Part shown: piece by piece, positions 33,698 through 42,613 of the stretch | How positions within the stretch are numbered: the stretch's first letter is position 1 | Layout: the number at the start of each line of letters is the position of its first letter | From: an uncultured Geobacter sp. | GTDB lineage: Bacteria > Desulfobacterota > Desulfuromonadia > Geobacterales > CAIOGM01 | DNA: 43,433 nt | Assembly (NCBI GenBank): GCA_903902855.1 | Contig: CAIUWK010000003.1 | Coordinates: forward strand, 1-43,433 | Direction of reading: 5' to 3' | The notes under the pieces: model-generated | The model's database searches: none | The model's input: the letters and a program-made list of their open reading frames with translations, nothing else | Told to the model about the DNA's origin: nothing | Translations under genes and position numbers: made by a program

Positions 33698-34384
33698 TTA
33701 CCGGCTCATGACCTTAGTCATGAGCAACTCGAAGACCCACTGGGTATTCGGTCCGGCCAGCAGATCGATCCCCCGGGAGAGAAGCGGCTGGAGGATCATG
33801 GAGAAGACATTGGTGAAAAAGACCAACGCGACGATGACAATCATGCCGAACGGTTCCAGTCGCGCCAGTAGCAGCGCCGGCTTGACCGGCAGGAGCCCCA
33901 CCGCCACTCGTCCGCCATCCAGAGGGGGGACCGGGATGAGATTGAAAATGGCCAGGAGCAAGTTAATGTAAACCGAAAAAGCCAGCATGAGGAGGATAGG
34001 GAAAAGCACCGTCTCCGTCAGGGGGGAGAGCTTCATGGAATCGGCCAGGAGAACTCCTCCACGCAAAGCCAGGGCCGACAGGATCGCCAGGGTGAAATTG
34101 GTAATCGGTCCCGCCGCCGCCACCCAGATCATGTCCCGCTTGGGGTTGTGCAGATTACTGAAATTAACCGGCACCGGCTTGGCCCAGCCGATACCGACCA
34201 CGAACACCATGATGGTCCCGATGATGTCCAGATGCTTGAGAGGATTGAGGGTCAGGCGCCCCAGAGAACGGGCCGTGCCGTCGCCAAGCCGGTTGGCCAC
34301 ATAGCCGTGGGAGACCTCATGGCAGGTGATAGCCATGAGCCCCGGCGCCAGCATGATCGAAAGTTTGAGAAAAAACGACTCCAT
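33698..34384 (-). CDS. Site-2 protease family (M50) membrane metallopeptidase
   Basis: A 228-residue polytopic membrane protein of the short S2P/YwhC-like group. Zinc motif HEVSH (His22, Glu23, His26) in TM1 and third-ligand motif NLIPVPPLDGGR (Asp156). About five to six hydrophobic segments, no PDZ domain. It may cleave membrane-bound regulators; substrate unknown. Next to scpA, as often seen in Geobacter-like genomes (recollection, not checked). Weak SD. Confidence 0.9.
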   Translation of the reverse strand: MESFFLKLSIMLAPGLMAITCHEVSHGYVANRLGDGTARSLGRLTLNPLKHLDIIGTIMVFVVGIGWAKPVPVNFSNLHNPKRDMIWVAAAGPITNFTLAILSALALRGGVLLADSMKLSPLTETVLFPILLMLAFSVYINLLLAIFNLIPVPPLDGGRVAVGLLPVKPALLLARLEPFGMIVIVALVFFTNVFSMILQPLLSRGIDLLAGPNTQWVFELLMTKVMSR

Positions 34385-34559
34385 AAAACCCCGTTGGGAA
34401 AGAAATGATGAGCGCCGTTCTTGTAGCAGATCGACGGGGGCAAGTCAACGACGGCGGCCTCGTAACCAACCTTTCCCTTGCACCGAGGGCTGATCTCCAT
34501 TACCATGAGGCGCCGTCTCAACGTCACGCCATCATCACCTTCGCATGAGGGACACCACC

Positions 34560-35408
34560 ATGGCAACCATCCGCCAGACCATCCTCTGCCCCACCTGCCG
34601 CCGACTCATCAGCCGTAACGAGACCGCCTGCCCATGGTGCGGCGCAAGCCACCCAGGCGCCTGGTGGCGACGCGGCTTCGGCCTTCTCAACGGCGACAAT
34701 CCCCAATTAGCCCTGAAAACAATCATATCCATCAACGTGGGGATGTATCTGATCTCGCTGTTGCTCAATCAGGGGCTACCGGGAGCGACCCAGGGGATGT
34801 TCGGCTCACTGACCCCCGACCAGGAAAGCCTCCTCACCCTGGGCGCCACCGGAACGGTCCCGGTGCTCCAGCTGGGACGGATCTGGTCGCTGATCAATGC
34901 CGGTTATCTCCACGGCGGGGTCATGCATATCCTGTTCAACATGATAGCCGTCTACCAGCTTTTTCCCGTGACGGCTCGTGAATACGGGACCTCTCGAACC
35001 ATCACCATCTACTGTTTTGGCGGCCTTGCCGGGTTTATCCTCTCGGTGCTGGCCGGAGTCCCCATCACCATCGGCGCTTCGGCCCCGGTCTGCGGCCTCA
35101 TCGGGGCGCTTCTCTATTACGGGAAAAGCCGCGGGGGGAGCTGGGGAGAGGCGGTCTCCCGGGAGGTCATGGGGTGGATCATCAGCCTCGCCCTGTTCGG
35201 TTTCATCTTTCCCGGCATCAACAACTGGGGACACGCCGGCGGGATCGCCGGCGGGGTAGCGACAGCCTTCGTCCTGCGCTACCGTGAACGGCAACCGGAG
35301 AATGCGCGCCACCAGTTCATCGCCGCTCTCTGCGTCGCTGTCACACTCCTCTCTCTGGGATGGGGACTCACCGAAGGGGCGGTCGCCTTCCTCTGGGTGG
35401 GGATGTGA
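34560..35408 (+). CDS. Rhomboid family intramembrane serine protease with N-terminal zinc ribbon
   Basis: A 282-residue membrane protein. An N-terminal zinc ribbon (Cys10, Cys13, Cys24, Cys27) precedes six or more TM helices. Rhomboid motifs: [10 protein letters not shown] (His118, His123, Asn127), IGASAPVCG with Ser174 as the likely nucleophile (GASA rather than GASG), and NWGHAGG with His225. Distinct from the rhombosortase at 24662. The ATG at 34560 has GAGG 9 nt upstream; an ATG 15 nt earlier lacks an SD. Overlaps dtd. Confidence 0.88.
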   Translation: MATIRQTILCPTCRRLISRNETACPWCGASHPGAWWRRGFGLLNGDNPQLALKTIISINVGMYLISLLLNQGLPGATQGMFGSLTPDQESLLTLGATGTVPVLQLGRIWSLINAGYLHGGVMHILFNMIAVYQLFPVTAREYGTSRTITIYCFGGLAGFILSVLAGVPITIGASAPVCGLIGALLYYGKSRGGSWGEAVSREVMGWIISLALFGFIFPGINNWGHAGGIAGGVATAFVLRYRERQPENARHQFIAALCVAVTLLSLGWGLTEGAVAFLWVGM

Positions 35409-35866
35409 AGGGGGTCATTCAGCGGGTGACCTCCGCCTCGGTGGAGGTTGCAGACCAGGTAGTGGGGACCATCGGTCCGGGCATCCTGGTGCTGCTTGGG
35501 GTGGAAAAGGGGGATGAGCAACGGGACGCAGAGCGGCTGGCGGAGAAGATCGTGACGTTACGGATCTTCGAGGACGAGGAAGGAAAGATGAACCGGTCGC
35601 TGGCGGAGATTAAGGGGGAACTCCTGGCAGTTTCCCAGTTCACCCTGGCAGGGAACTGCGCCAAGGGGCGGCGGCCCTCCTTCGACACCGCGGCCCCTCC
35701 CGAGGAGGCGAACCGCCTCTACGAACAGTTCGTGCAGGCGGTCAAAAATCTCGGTATCCCGGTGGCCACCGGCATCTTTCAGGCAACCATGAAGGTAAGC
35801 CTCGTCAACGACGGTCCGGTCACCTTCATCCTGGAATCCCGAGTCCGGCTCAAGTCACTCCTGTAA
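35405..35866 (+). CDS. dtd: D-aminoacyl-tRNA deacylase
   Basis: Hydrolyses D-amino acids from mischarged tRNA. 153 residues with the DTD signatures: N-terminal [20 protein letters not shown] (usual SQFTL) and [11 protein letters not shown] (the Gly-cisPro-type motif region NDGPVT). The GTG start overlaps the rhomboid stop as GTGA, indicating coupling. Ends 9 nt before the direct repeat that begins at 35875, so the island boundary lies just behind it. Confidence 0.93.
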   Translation: MKGVIQRVTSASVEVADQVVGTIGPGILVLLGVEKGDEQRDAERLAEKIVTLRIFEDEEGKMNRSLAEIKGELLAVSQFTLAGNCAKGRRPSFDTAAPPEEANRLYEQFVQAVKNLGIPVATGIFQATMKVSLVNDGPVTFILESRVRLKSLL

Positions 35867-35874
35867 CATCCCCT

Positions 35875-36247
35875 GCCTCAGATCAGCGGCCGCACCTCTT
35901 CCACCGAAAAATAACCGGCATGACAGACCGCCTCCGCCGCCTGACAAGAGACCACACGGACCGTCTCCTGCCGGATGAGCTCCAGAAGTTCACCCGATTC
36001 CCGGATTCCCGTCAATTTCAGTTTGAGCCGCGCCCCGGACCATCCTCTTCCCTCGGACTTGAAGAGAAATGACGCGTGGGGATTCTCCCGGAGGTTCTGC
36101 CAGGTTTTCCCCTCGGTCATCCCCCAGACCAACTCCCCCTTTTCACCCCGGTGCGGCCGGGCGTACACCGCGGTATTCACCGTGCCGTCCGCTCCGGCGG
36201 TGGCCATCACCCCCAGCCCTTCCTGTTGAAACAGTTCGTCAAGATTC
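35875..36247. repeat. 373-bp direct repeat, left copy
   Basis: Equals 42241-42613 in the same orientation, same length, with three differences that I count by eye (all G here, A in the right copy, plus strand). Identity ends at the second codon of the gene it carries. Confidence 0.95.
35878..36247 (-). pseudogene. Start-less copy of pyridoxamine-5'-phosphate-oxidase-like gene
   Basis: Nearly identical to the intact gene at 42244. Where the right copy has ATG followed by AATCTTGAC, this copy has ACG, and the sequence upstream is unrelated. An AAGGAG remains 5 nt before the ACG, so weak use cannot be excluded; the first in-frame ATG/GTG codons would remove 13-15 residues. Protein differences from the right copy are Ala/Val, His/Tyr and Ser/Leu. 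I read it as the truncated copy made when the island integrated. Confidence 0.8.
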
Positions 36248-36373
36248 GTGACTGCTCCTTACTAGTATTCCCGCGCAACACAGCTTTTAAATATATCTAA
36301 TGCAAAAAATCATCAGATGATTTATCCCCACCCCCTTATACGACCTAGCGCCCTAAAAAAAATCATCCTGAAA

Positions 36374-36390
36374 TGTTAATAAAATTAACA
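36374..36390. promoter_or_regulatory. Phased palindrome 1
   Basis: TGTTAATAAAATTAACA, perfect 7-3-7 inverted repeat, extendable to 10-bp arms (36371-36393). First of three copies at 63-64 bp spacing; probably a repressor or activator operator. Confidence 0.65.
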
Positions 36391-36436
36391 TTTAAAAAAA
36401 AACGTTGCTTTTCAGCTACATACAAGACAGGTAAAT

Positions 36437-36453
36437 TGTTAATAAAATTAACA
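36437..36453. promoter_or_regulatory. Phased palindrome 2
   Basis: TGTTAATAAAATTAACA, identical over 17 bases to copy 1 and 63 bp downstream of it. Confidence 0.65.
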
Positions 36454-36500
36454 CACCAGAAGTATTCTTTATTTATTAGCAACTTGGATTTCGTCTACGA

Positions 36501-36517
36501 TGTTAAATTTATTAACA
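36501..36517. promoter_or_regulatory. Phased palindrome 3
   Basis: TGTTAAATTTATTAACA, with perfect outer arms extending to 36499-36521, 64 bp after copy 2. Same arms, slightly different centre. Confidence 0.6.
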
Positions 36518-36793
36518 TCGCTCAAAAATTGACTAAATTCAGCATCAATTTCTTCTATCCAGACACCGTAATCACTACATATTTCACTTCAATACGGGTA
36601 AGACCATTGGTACATATATTGCTTAGACTAATTCTGTTCACAAATACGGCAATGACGGACATCTCGGCAGACAAAGGAGGACAACAAGAAGTGAATATAA
36701 TCCCATGATTGCCATTAACCCTAATATCAGCATGCAAGTAGCAACCAACTTAACCTGAACTTTATTATCAAAAAACTTTAAATGGAGGCCAAA

Positions 36794-38278
36794 ATGTTAT
36801 CTAACAAATATCACAACAGATCATCACGTATACTAAAACAAATAAAACTTCATGTTATTTTACCAATTATGATCACAAGCATATTTCTTGGCGGATGTTC
36901 AGGAACAATGTTTACATCATATCCGAAAAAAATAAATCCTATATTGAACAGCCTGGCTACTCATACACCCATAGATTTCAACCAATGCCTTATAAGTGAA
37001 TGTAAAGGAAGCGATATTATCCTATATAATATGGAAAGAGGACGTATTGCTCAGCTTACAGGATACCTTGATGTCAGCATGCGTGATTTCACCGCTTCAA
37101 TAGATAAAATCAGAGAAAACGATCAAAAAGCTACCATTAGCGCTTCGTCCATCGCTGAGAACGTAGGCGCAGTATTAACAAACGACAATGTTATTTCGTA
37201 CATAGGAGATGGCTACGAGCGAGTATTACTTCATCATTATCAATCGCTTAACTACCTAAAACAAAAAGACCTTGAGGGGGCAGGCGTCGAAGTACGTCGG
37301 GCCAACATGGAGCAGGAAGAAGCGTTGAAACGTTTCGCGAAAGATGTTGAAAACGCCCAAAAACAGGTAGAAGAAAAAAAGGTGGACGTGAACAACCAAT
37401 CCGCGATCGAAAGCAAATACGCAGAGATGGATGAAATCGCAGGGAAGGTAAAAAACTCATTTCAGAATGCCTACACCTTCTATCTCTCCGGCTTCATCTA
37501 TGAACTGATCAATCAACCCAATGATGCGTACATTGATTACAAAAAAGCCCTGGAGATTTATCCGGAAAACAATTATGTTCAGAAGGATGTTCTGAGGCTT
37601 GCAGAGTCCCTGAATATGTCTGAGGATCTGGACGCTCTCAGAAATAGATTCCAGGTGGGTCCACTTAAGAAATCAAACAGTTCCAGTGGTGGAGAACTGC
37701 TCGTCCTTTTTGAAGACGGTTTTGCACCCCAGAAACAAGAGATAAAAATCCCCATTCCCATCCCTTCGGTGGGATTGGTCACTATCGCGTTTCCTATTTA
37801 TCGAGGTAAGTGGAACACACCGGCAGCGCTACAGGTATACGAACAAAACAATCTGATTGGGCCGACCGAGCCTATTTGTGACATTCATGTCCTTGCGGTT
37901 AAAGCACTTAAAGAAAAGATACCAGCCATGGCTATCAGACAAATTATCAGAGCTGCACTCAAAGGTACTTCCAACGTCGCAGCGAAGAAGGCATTCGGCG
38001 ACTTGGGCACAATTGGCATGAGTGTCCTCAACTTTGCGACGGAAAATGCCGATCAAAGAAGCTGGCTGACTCTTCCGTCCAATGCTCAGATTTTGCGAAC
38101 ATCTCTTTCAGCAGGAGTTCATAAAATAATGTTCCAACAAACCGACGGCAGTCAAGGATTTGCTGACATAGAAATCGCAGAAAACAGCAAAACCGTTTTC
38201 CATGTCATAAAAACAGGAAATCAATTTTACACGTCCACTACAAATTTCACACGACAATCAATCGCTTCCAGTAATTAG
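36794..38278 (+). CDS. COG3014-like outer-membrane lipoprotein
   Basis: A 494-residue lipoprotein: signal peptide with lipobox ending LGGC (Cys35), then a helical, TPR-like region (about 150-285) with a coiled segment (EEALKRFAKDVENAQKQ) and the repeat-like FYLSGFIYELINQPNDAYIDYKKALEIYP. The C-terminal half (about 300-494) is beta-rich. It matches my memory of COG3014, a family found beside LpoB/YcfL-type genes. GGAGG is 5 nt before the ATG at 36794; an ATG four codons earlier lies over the SD and is rejected. First gene of the island operon. Confidence 0.75.
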   Translation: MLSNKYHNRSSRILKQIKLHVILPIMITSIFLGGCSGTMFTSYPKKINPILNSLATHTPIDFNQCLISECKGSDIILYNMERGRIAQLTGYLDVSMRDFTASIDKIRENDQKATISASSIAENVGAVLTNDNVISYIGDGYERVLLHHYQSLNYLKQKDLEGAGVEVRRANMEQEEALKRFAKDVENAQKQVEEKKVDVNNQSAIESKYAEMDEIAGKVKNSFQNAYTFYLSGFIYELINQPNDAYIDYKKALEIYPENNYVQKDVLRLAESLNMSEDLDALRNRFQVGPLKKSNSSSGGELLVLFEDGFAPQKQEIKIPIPIPSVGLVTIAFPIYRGKWNTPAALQVYEQNNLIGPTEPICDIHVLAVKALKEKIPAMAIRQIIRAALKGTSNVAAKKAFGDLGTIGMSVLNFATENADQRSWLTLPSNAQILRTSLSAGVHKIMFQQTDGSQGFADIEIAENSKTVFHVIKTGNQFYTSTTNFTRQSIASSN

Positions 38279-38286
38279 GACATACC

Positions 38287-39336
38287 ATGAAAAATTTGAC
38301 CTATATATTTATCCTGACCACACTTCTCTTTATAGTTCCGTTGTTTTCATTCGCAGCAGAAACAGCGTTAAATCAATCTCCACCAAAGGCGGTTATTTTT
38401 GTACAGAACCAGGCTGGAGCCGAGCTTAATGGTCAGATAGAGTCACTAACAAATCAGTTGGCCGCCCGTTTGACTGAAAAAGGGTTTTCCATTATCGACC
38501 GTCGGGACGTAATGGCCAAGTTCAGCGAGAGTCCGGAAAGAAACAAAACAAATGTGATGACGATCAAAGCTTTCGAACAATTATTGCTAACCGGCAAGAG
38601 CGACACTAGATTGGATGACGCATTGAGCAGTGGTTCTGCCCTGCGCATTGCACAGATGCTGCACGTCAACTACGTCATCATGGCTACGATTAATTCCTTG
38701 GGGACAGAAGTGCGCACGTTCAAGGGTGAGGGGACAGCTTACGGCACCAATAACCAAACCACTATTTTCAACCTGCAATTAACAGTAAAAGTTCTTGATG
38801 GAGGTCAAGGTAGTTCGGTATATGGAGACGTCGTAATGGCCTCGGAGAGGATTGCCGTGGGACAAAATATTTCAATTATTACAACTGATATCCATCCCCG
38901 ACTCATAGAAGCAGCTGCGATCAAGATTGCGGAAAATATTGTCGATAAGATTCAGAACATCCGGAGCATCAAGGTAATTGTGCCAAATGGCGTCAACTTT
39001 ACAGTAAAAAGCAATATCAAGGGTGCCAACGTGGAGTTGGACGGCGTCGTTATTGGTTCTACACCAGGTAAATTCAGGGCTTCTCCCGGAATCCACCAGC
39101 TGAGAATAACGAAGGAATGGCTTACAAACTGGGAAAGAAGTGTAAACATTATCCCGGACCAGACATTTAACATTACTCTCGAACTGTCAGATGAAGGGAT
39201 AAGGCAGTATACTACCCTTGAAAGATTCAAAACTGAAATGGATGTTACCAAGAAGCTCGCCGAAGGAGAGAAAAAGATGCTTGAGAAGAGTTATATCAGG
39301 TATCAGGGTGCACCCATAACCAACATCATTCACTGA
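38287..39336 (+). CDS. Periplasmic protein with CsgG/LpoB-like and PEGA-like domains
   Basis: A 349-residue exported protein. Sec signal peptide MKNLTYIFILTTLLFIVPLFSFA, no lipobox. Residues 30-225 resemble the CsgG/LpoB/TolB-N fold (LAARLTEKGFSIIDRRDVM and ALRIAQMLHVNYVIMATI). About 240-300 look like a PEGA domain (FTVKSNIKGANVELDGVVIGSTPGKF), then a helical end. Only 8 nt separate it from the preceding stop, so one operon. PEGA domains often bind surface layers or peptidoglycan; the role here is inferred. Confidence 0.65.
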   Translation: MKNLTYIFILTTLLFIVPLFSFAAETALNQSPPKAVIFVQNQAGAELNGQIESLTNQLAARLTEKGFSIIDRRDVMAKFSESPERNKTNVMTIKAFEQLLLTGKSDTRLDDALSSGSALRIAQMLHVNYVIMATINSLGTEVRTFKGEGTAYGTNNQTTIFNLQLTVKVLDGGQGSSVYGDVVMASERIAVGQNISIITTDIHPRLIEAAAIKIAENIVDKIQNIRSIKVIVPNGVNFTVKSNIKGANVELDGVVIGSTPGKFRASPGIHQLRITKEWLTNWERSVNIIPDQTFNITLELSDEGIRQYTTLERFKTEMDVTKKLAEGEKKMLEKSYIRYQGAPITNIIH

Positions 39337-39355
39337 CAATAAAGAGGAAACCATC

Positions 39356-40327
39356 ATGCAGTTATTGGTTACAAGTTACAAATCATTTTTGTTTATCGTC
39401 ATAACAGCCTCACTCTTTCCGAACATGATTTTCGCTGCGGGTCTGAGTCAAGGCCAACAAGACACTATCTACATCGGCCAGTTACAAGTTCAGTCATCGG
39501 TTACGGAGAGTGCCGCCAAAATGGGACGTCTCACGGAACTAAAAAGCATCCTCCAGTCATTGGATAGCCAATTCATATCAGCCCTGAATGCAACACGGGT
39601 CTTTCAACTCGTTGAAAGAAAACGTAAAGGTGATCTTGAACTGGAGCAAGGCTTTGCTGCAGTTACAGTTGACCCAAATGACAAGAATGCAGCCCAGGCG
39701 GGAAAGATGGCCGGAGCAAAATTCGCGTTTCTTCCACAGGTTGACGGATTCGATGATCTGACTGAAACCATTGAACAAACGGCCATCGGACGAACCGCAA
39801 TAGAAAGGAAACTCTTCCTGTCCGTAATCGTACAAGTCGTCGAGACCACTACCGGCAAACTGCTCCCGGACTCACCAAGCGTGCAATTGAACAGGACCGA
39901 GTCAGTATCAACCCGCCAAGGTCAGACGGGTAATCAAGTCGTCGTCGAACTGGCAAAAGAAGCCGCTCAGAAACTTTCACAGGAACTTGTGGCTCTGTTA
40001 AGACCGGCTAAAGTCCTGGCCATAACCGGCAAAAATGTCACAATCAACAGAGGCCTCGAAGCGGGCTTCCAAAATGGCGACCTCCTGGAAATTTTCGCAA
40101 CTAAGGAGGTTAAAGATGACGATACCGGCGAGATGTTCCGCGAAGAAGTCTCCGTTGGCAAGGCAACCATTATCAGGACAGATAAAAAACAGAGTACTGC
40201 CACCATCAGTGATGACGACTTTGGAATAGCCAAGGGGTGTATTGTTCGAACGTCGCGGCAAAGACTACTCACAATCAGTGATAATAATACGACTCCAGGT
40301 TCCAGCGACAAACCCGTAAAATGGTAA
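39356..40327 (+). CDS. CsgG/HfaB-like exported protein
   Basis: A 323-residue protein with a Sec signal peptide (cleavage near MIFAAG) and no lipid anchor. Residues 35-215 follow the CsgG-like order: conserved short strand IYIGQLQ, helix with LDSQFISALNATRVFQLVERKRKGDL, AGKMAGAKFAFLPQVDGF. C-terminal 220-300 resembles a FlgT C-terminal/OB-like domain (KVLAITGKNVTINRGLEAGFQNGDLLEIF). GAGG precedes the ATG. Not a canonical CsgG because it lacks a lipobox. Confidence 0.65.
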   Translation: MQLLVTSYKSFLFIVITASLFPNMIFAAGLSQGQQDTIYIGQLQVQSSVTESAAKMGRLTELKSILQSLDSQFISALNATRVFQLVERKRKGDLELEQGFAAVTVDPNDKNAAQAGKMAGAKFAFLPQVDGFDDLTETIEQTAIGRTAIERKLFLSVIVQVVETTTGKLLPDSPSVQLNRTESVSTRQGQTGNQVVVELAKEAAQKLSQELVALLRPAKVLAITGKNVTINRGLEAGFQNGDLLEIFATKEVKDDDTGEMFREEVSVGKATIIRTDKKQSTATISDDDFGIAKGCIVRTSRQRLLTISDNNTTPGSSDKPVKW

Positions 40328-40420
40328 ACGCCCGGCATCACTTTTCCACAAGGCCTTCCATGAATACGAGTGCAAAGCGCTTGACACGTGGATAACATCA
40401 ACCGTAACAGGAGCATCGAT

Positions 40421-40861
40421 ATGAGCATTCTAAAGTTAAAGCATCTCATACTATTAGCTTTGATTGCATTGAGTTTCGCCGGATGTGCATCAACGAGCGG
40501 TATCGAGGCAATTGCCAAGGTAATTCCCGGAGATGGTCAGACAGAACTCAATAAATCAATAATTGTGAACAACCGATCCCTCGCTAGTGACATCGAAATC
40601 ACTGACATTAAGAGCGCTTTTACAGGTAATATGTTAAAGGTCCAACTCTCCTTGCGATCGAAAAGCAGAGATACCGTAGCTCTACAGTATCGCTTTGATT
40701 GGCTGGACGTTCAGGGGTTTGAGATAAATTCTAACCAATCATGGAAACCGTTCCTCATTTATGGTAAAGAAACCAGGACTATTCAGGGCGTAGCACCGGA
40801 CCCGCGAGCCAGAGAATTCAAGTTGAACCTTCGAGACCCCGATGAAGTAAATACGAACTAA
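40421..40861 (+). CDS. YcfL-like lipoprotein (DUF1425)
   Basis: 146 residues; lipobox LSFAGC (Cys22). The short Ig-like domain with SLRSKSRDTVALQYRFDWLDVQGFEI and SWKPFLIYGKETRTIQGVAPDPRAREFKL is characteristic of YcfL, encoded beside lpoB in enterobacteria and vibrios. AGGAG is 7 nt before the ATG; a GTG 33 nt upstream lacks support. Outer-membrane anchored in the periplasm. YcfL function is unknown. Confidence 0.82.
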   Translation: MSILKLKHLILLALIALSFAGCASTSGIEAIAKVIPGDGQTELNKSIIVNNRSLASDIEITDIKSAFTGNMLKVQLSLRSKSRDTVALQYRFDWLDVQGFEINSNQSWKPFLIYGKETRTIQGVAPDPRAREFKLNLRDPDEVNTN

Positions 40862-40883
40862 CCCACATGAAACGAGGCAACTA

Positions 40884-41495
40884 ATGAAAACATCCAGCAA
40901 ACAAAAAACTTTTCTACTAACCGCACTGTTGACGCTTACGCTTTCCGGTTGTGCCACCGTGCCGAACGTACAGTACGGTGATGCAGGATCGGCAAAACCG
41001 ATGTCCACCGAATTCGGGTCGTCAGACCTCCAGCAAATAGCAGCGTCATTGGTTGATTCGTTAATAACCTTCCCGCCAATTATTGAACTTACCGCCCAGA
41101 AACGTCCTGTCATATCGGTAGACAGAGTCAAGAACAAAACCATGCAGCATATTGATACTGAATCAATCACAGATACGGTCCGTACCAAGCTGATAAGGTC
41201 AGGTAAATTTCGCTTCATCGATAGAACAACCGACAGTGCTGCCATCGAAGAGATAAAAACACAACAAGACAGTGGCCTTGTAGACAAGAAAAGTGCTGTC
41301 AATTTTGGGGGTCAAGCAGGTGCAGATTTTTTACTGACAGCGAATTTTTCTGAAATCCGTCAAAAGGCAGGCAGCGTGACTGATGTGTACTATAAGTTCA
41401 CCATGAATCTCAAAAACCTCCGGACCGGCGTCCTTGAATGGTCGGATGAAAAAGAGATCCGAAAGGTGTTCAATAAATCATTATTTGGGGGATAA
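40884..41495 (+). CDS. LpoB-like penicillin-binding-protein activator
   Basis: A 203-residue lipoprotein; lipobox TLSGC (Cys23). The C-terminal LpoB/CsgG-like domain has RPVISVDRVKNKTMQHIDTESITDTVRTKLIRSGKFRFIDR and ADFLLTANFSEIRQ, with GVLEWSDEKEIRK near the end, very like LpoB, which activates PBP1B from the outer membrane. Whether a matching PBP1B exists is not visible. GAGG lies before the ATG. Fifth gene of the island and 22 nt after the YcfL-like gene, mirroring the E. coli ycfL-lpoB pair. Confidence 0.85.
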   Translation: MKTSSKQKTFLLTALLTLTLSGCATVPNVQYGDAGSAKPMSTEFGSSDLQQIAASLVDSLITFPPIIELTAQKRPVISVDRVKNKTMQHIDTESITDTVRTKLIRSGKFRFIDRTTDSAAIEEIKTQQDSGLVDKKSAVNFGGQAGADFLLTANFSEIRQKAGSVTDVYYKFTMNLKNLRTGVLEWSDEKEIRKVFNKSLFGG

Positions 41496-41525
41496 GCACA
41501 GGTGAGTCAAACAAGGAGCTTCTCA

Positions 41526-42101
41526 ATGAAAAAGATACTGGCAACGGCATCGGTACTATTACTACTTATTACAGTAAGCAAATCATACGCTCTTGACGTG
41601 AGACCTTATTTTGATTTACATGCTGGCGCTATTGCAGCAAATGACAGCGATCTAAATTCAAACAGTAAAGTGTCGTATGACCCGGGCTTAGTAACTGGCG
41701 GCGCAATAGGCCTTGACTTTGAACTACTTCGTCTTGAGGTTAATGTTGATTACCGTAGAGCATCTATTTCACAAATAGACTCGGCACCGGTCAGTGGCAC
41801 CATACAGTTGATAAACTATATGCTAAACGCTCATCTGGTCCCTCCTCTGCAATCTCCTGTAAAACCATACATCCTACTGGGAGCTGGCTTAGCTACTGCA
41901 ATGGTAGACAATAATAACAATAAAGAGCGAGATACTAAGTTCTCCTATGAATTTGGTGCCGGATTAGGTTTTGATATAAAAAGAAATGTTACTATCGATA
42001 TAAACTACAGGTACATGGGAACTAGTGATTTCAACTTAAATGTAAATAAATTAAGTTACACTACCAACAATGTACTGCTAGGGGTTCGTTATTCTTACTG
42101 A
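41526..42101 (+). CDS. Outer-membrane beta-barrel protein
   Basis: 191 residues: signal peptide MKKILATASVLLLLITVSKSYA, then alternating strands with PYFDLHAGA, LLRLEVNVDYR, PYILLGAGLATA, FSYEFGAGLGFDI and the C-terminal NVLLGVRYSY ending in an aromatic residue, the pattern of an 8-stranded OmpA/OmpW-like barrel. AAGGAG is 7 nt before the ATG. Last gene of the island, closed by a terminator. Confidence 0.8.
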   Translation: MKKILATASVLLLLITVSKSYALDVRPYFDLHAGAIAANDSDLNSNSKVSYDPGLVTGGAIGLDFELLRLEVNVDYRRASISQIDSAPVSGTIQLINYMLNAHLVPPLQSPVKPYILLGAGLATAMVDNNNNKERDTKFSYEFGAGLGFDIKRNVTIDINYRYMGTSDFNLNVNKLSYTTNNVLLGVRYSY

Positions 42102-42189
42102 AACGTCTCCGGCATCTGAATGACGAATGAGTATGTTTTGTGGCGAACGGTGATAGAGAAGTTATGAGATAGAAATCTTAGAATCGATC

Positions 42190-42223
42190 GGCGTGACGAA
42201 GAACCTCTGTTTTTCGTCACGCC
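42190..42223 (+). terminator. Terminator of the island operon
   Basis: 11-bp stem GGCGTGACGAA/TTCGTCACGCC with a 12-base loop, followed by a short T-run. It lies 18 bases before the right direct repeat. Confidence 0.8.
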
Positions 42224-42240
42224 GTTTCATATAGCACCCG

Positions 42241-42613
42241 GCCTCAGATCAGCGGCCGCACCTCTTCCACCGAAAAATAACCGGCATGACAGACCGCCTC
42301 CGCCGCCTGACAAGAGACCACACGGACCGTCTCCTGCCGGATGAGCTCCAGAAGTTCACCCAATTCCCGGATTCCCGTCAATTTCAGTTTGAGCCGCGCC
42401 CCGGACCATCCTCTTCCCTCGGACTTGAAGAGAAATGACGCGTAGGGATTCTCCCGGAGGTTCTGCCAGGTTTTCCCCTCGGTCATCCCCCAGACCAACT
42501 CCCCCTTTTCACCCCGGTGCGGCCGGGCGTACACCGCGGTATTCACCGTGCCGTCCACTCCGGCGGTGGCCATCACCCCCAGCCCTTCCTGTTGAAACAG
42601 TTCGTCAAGATTC
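42241..42613. repeat. 373-bp direct repeat, right copy
   Basis: Same orientation and length as 35875-36247, three mismatches. Together they bracket 5,993 bp. Confidence 0.95.

Larger units (their letters stand above)
36248..36793. other. AT-rich regulatory region of the island
   Basis: About 545 bases without a supported gene; a 111-codon frame at 36373 is low-complexity and overlaps palindromes. It holds an 8-1-8 palindrome AAATCATC-A-GATGATTT (36307-36323), three 17-bp palindromes (separate entries) and TTGACT at 36529, but no full promoter I trust. GC falls sharply from the flanking region. Confidence 0.6.

Noticed and set aside
36373-36708. 111-codon plus-strand frame before the island operon
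   Set aside because: Low-complexity AT-rich translation, overlaps the palindrome array, no ribosome site or recognisable domain.
35875-42613. Transposon target-site duplication
   Set aside because: 373 bp is far longer than insertion-sequence target duplications and no transposase or terminal inverted repeats are present.
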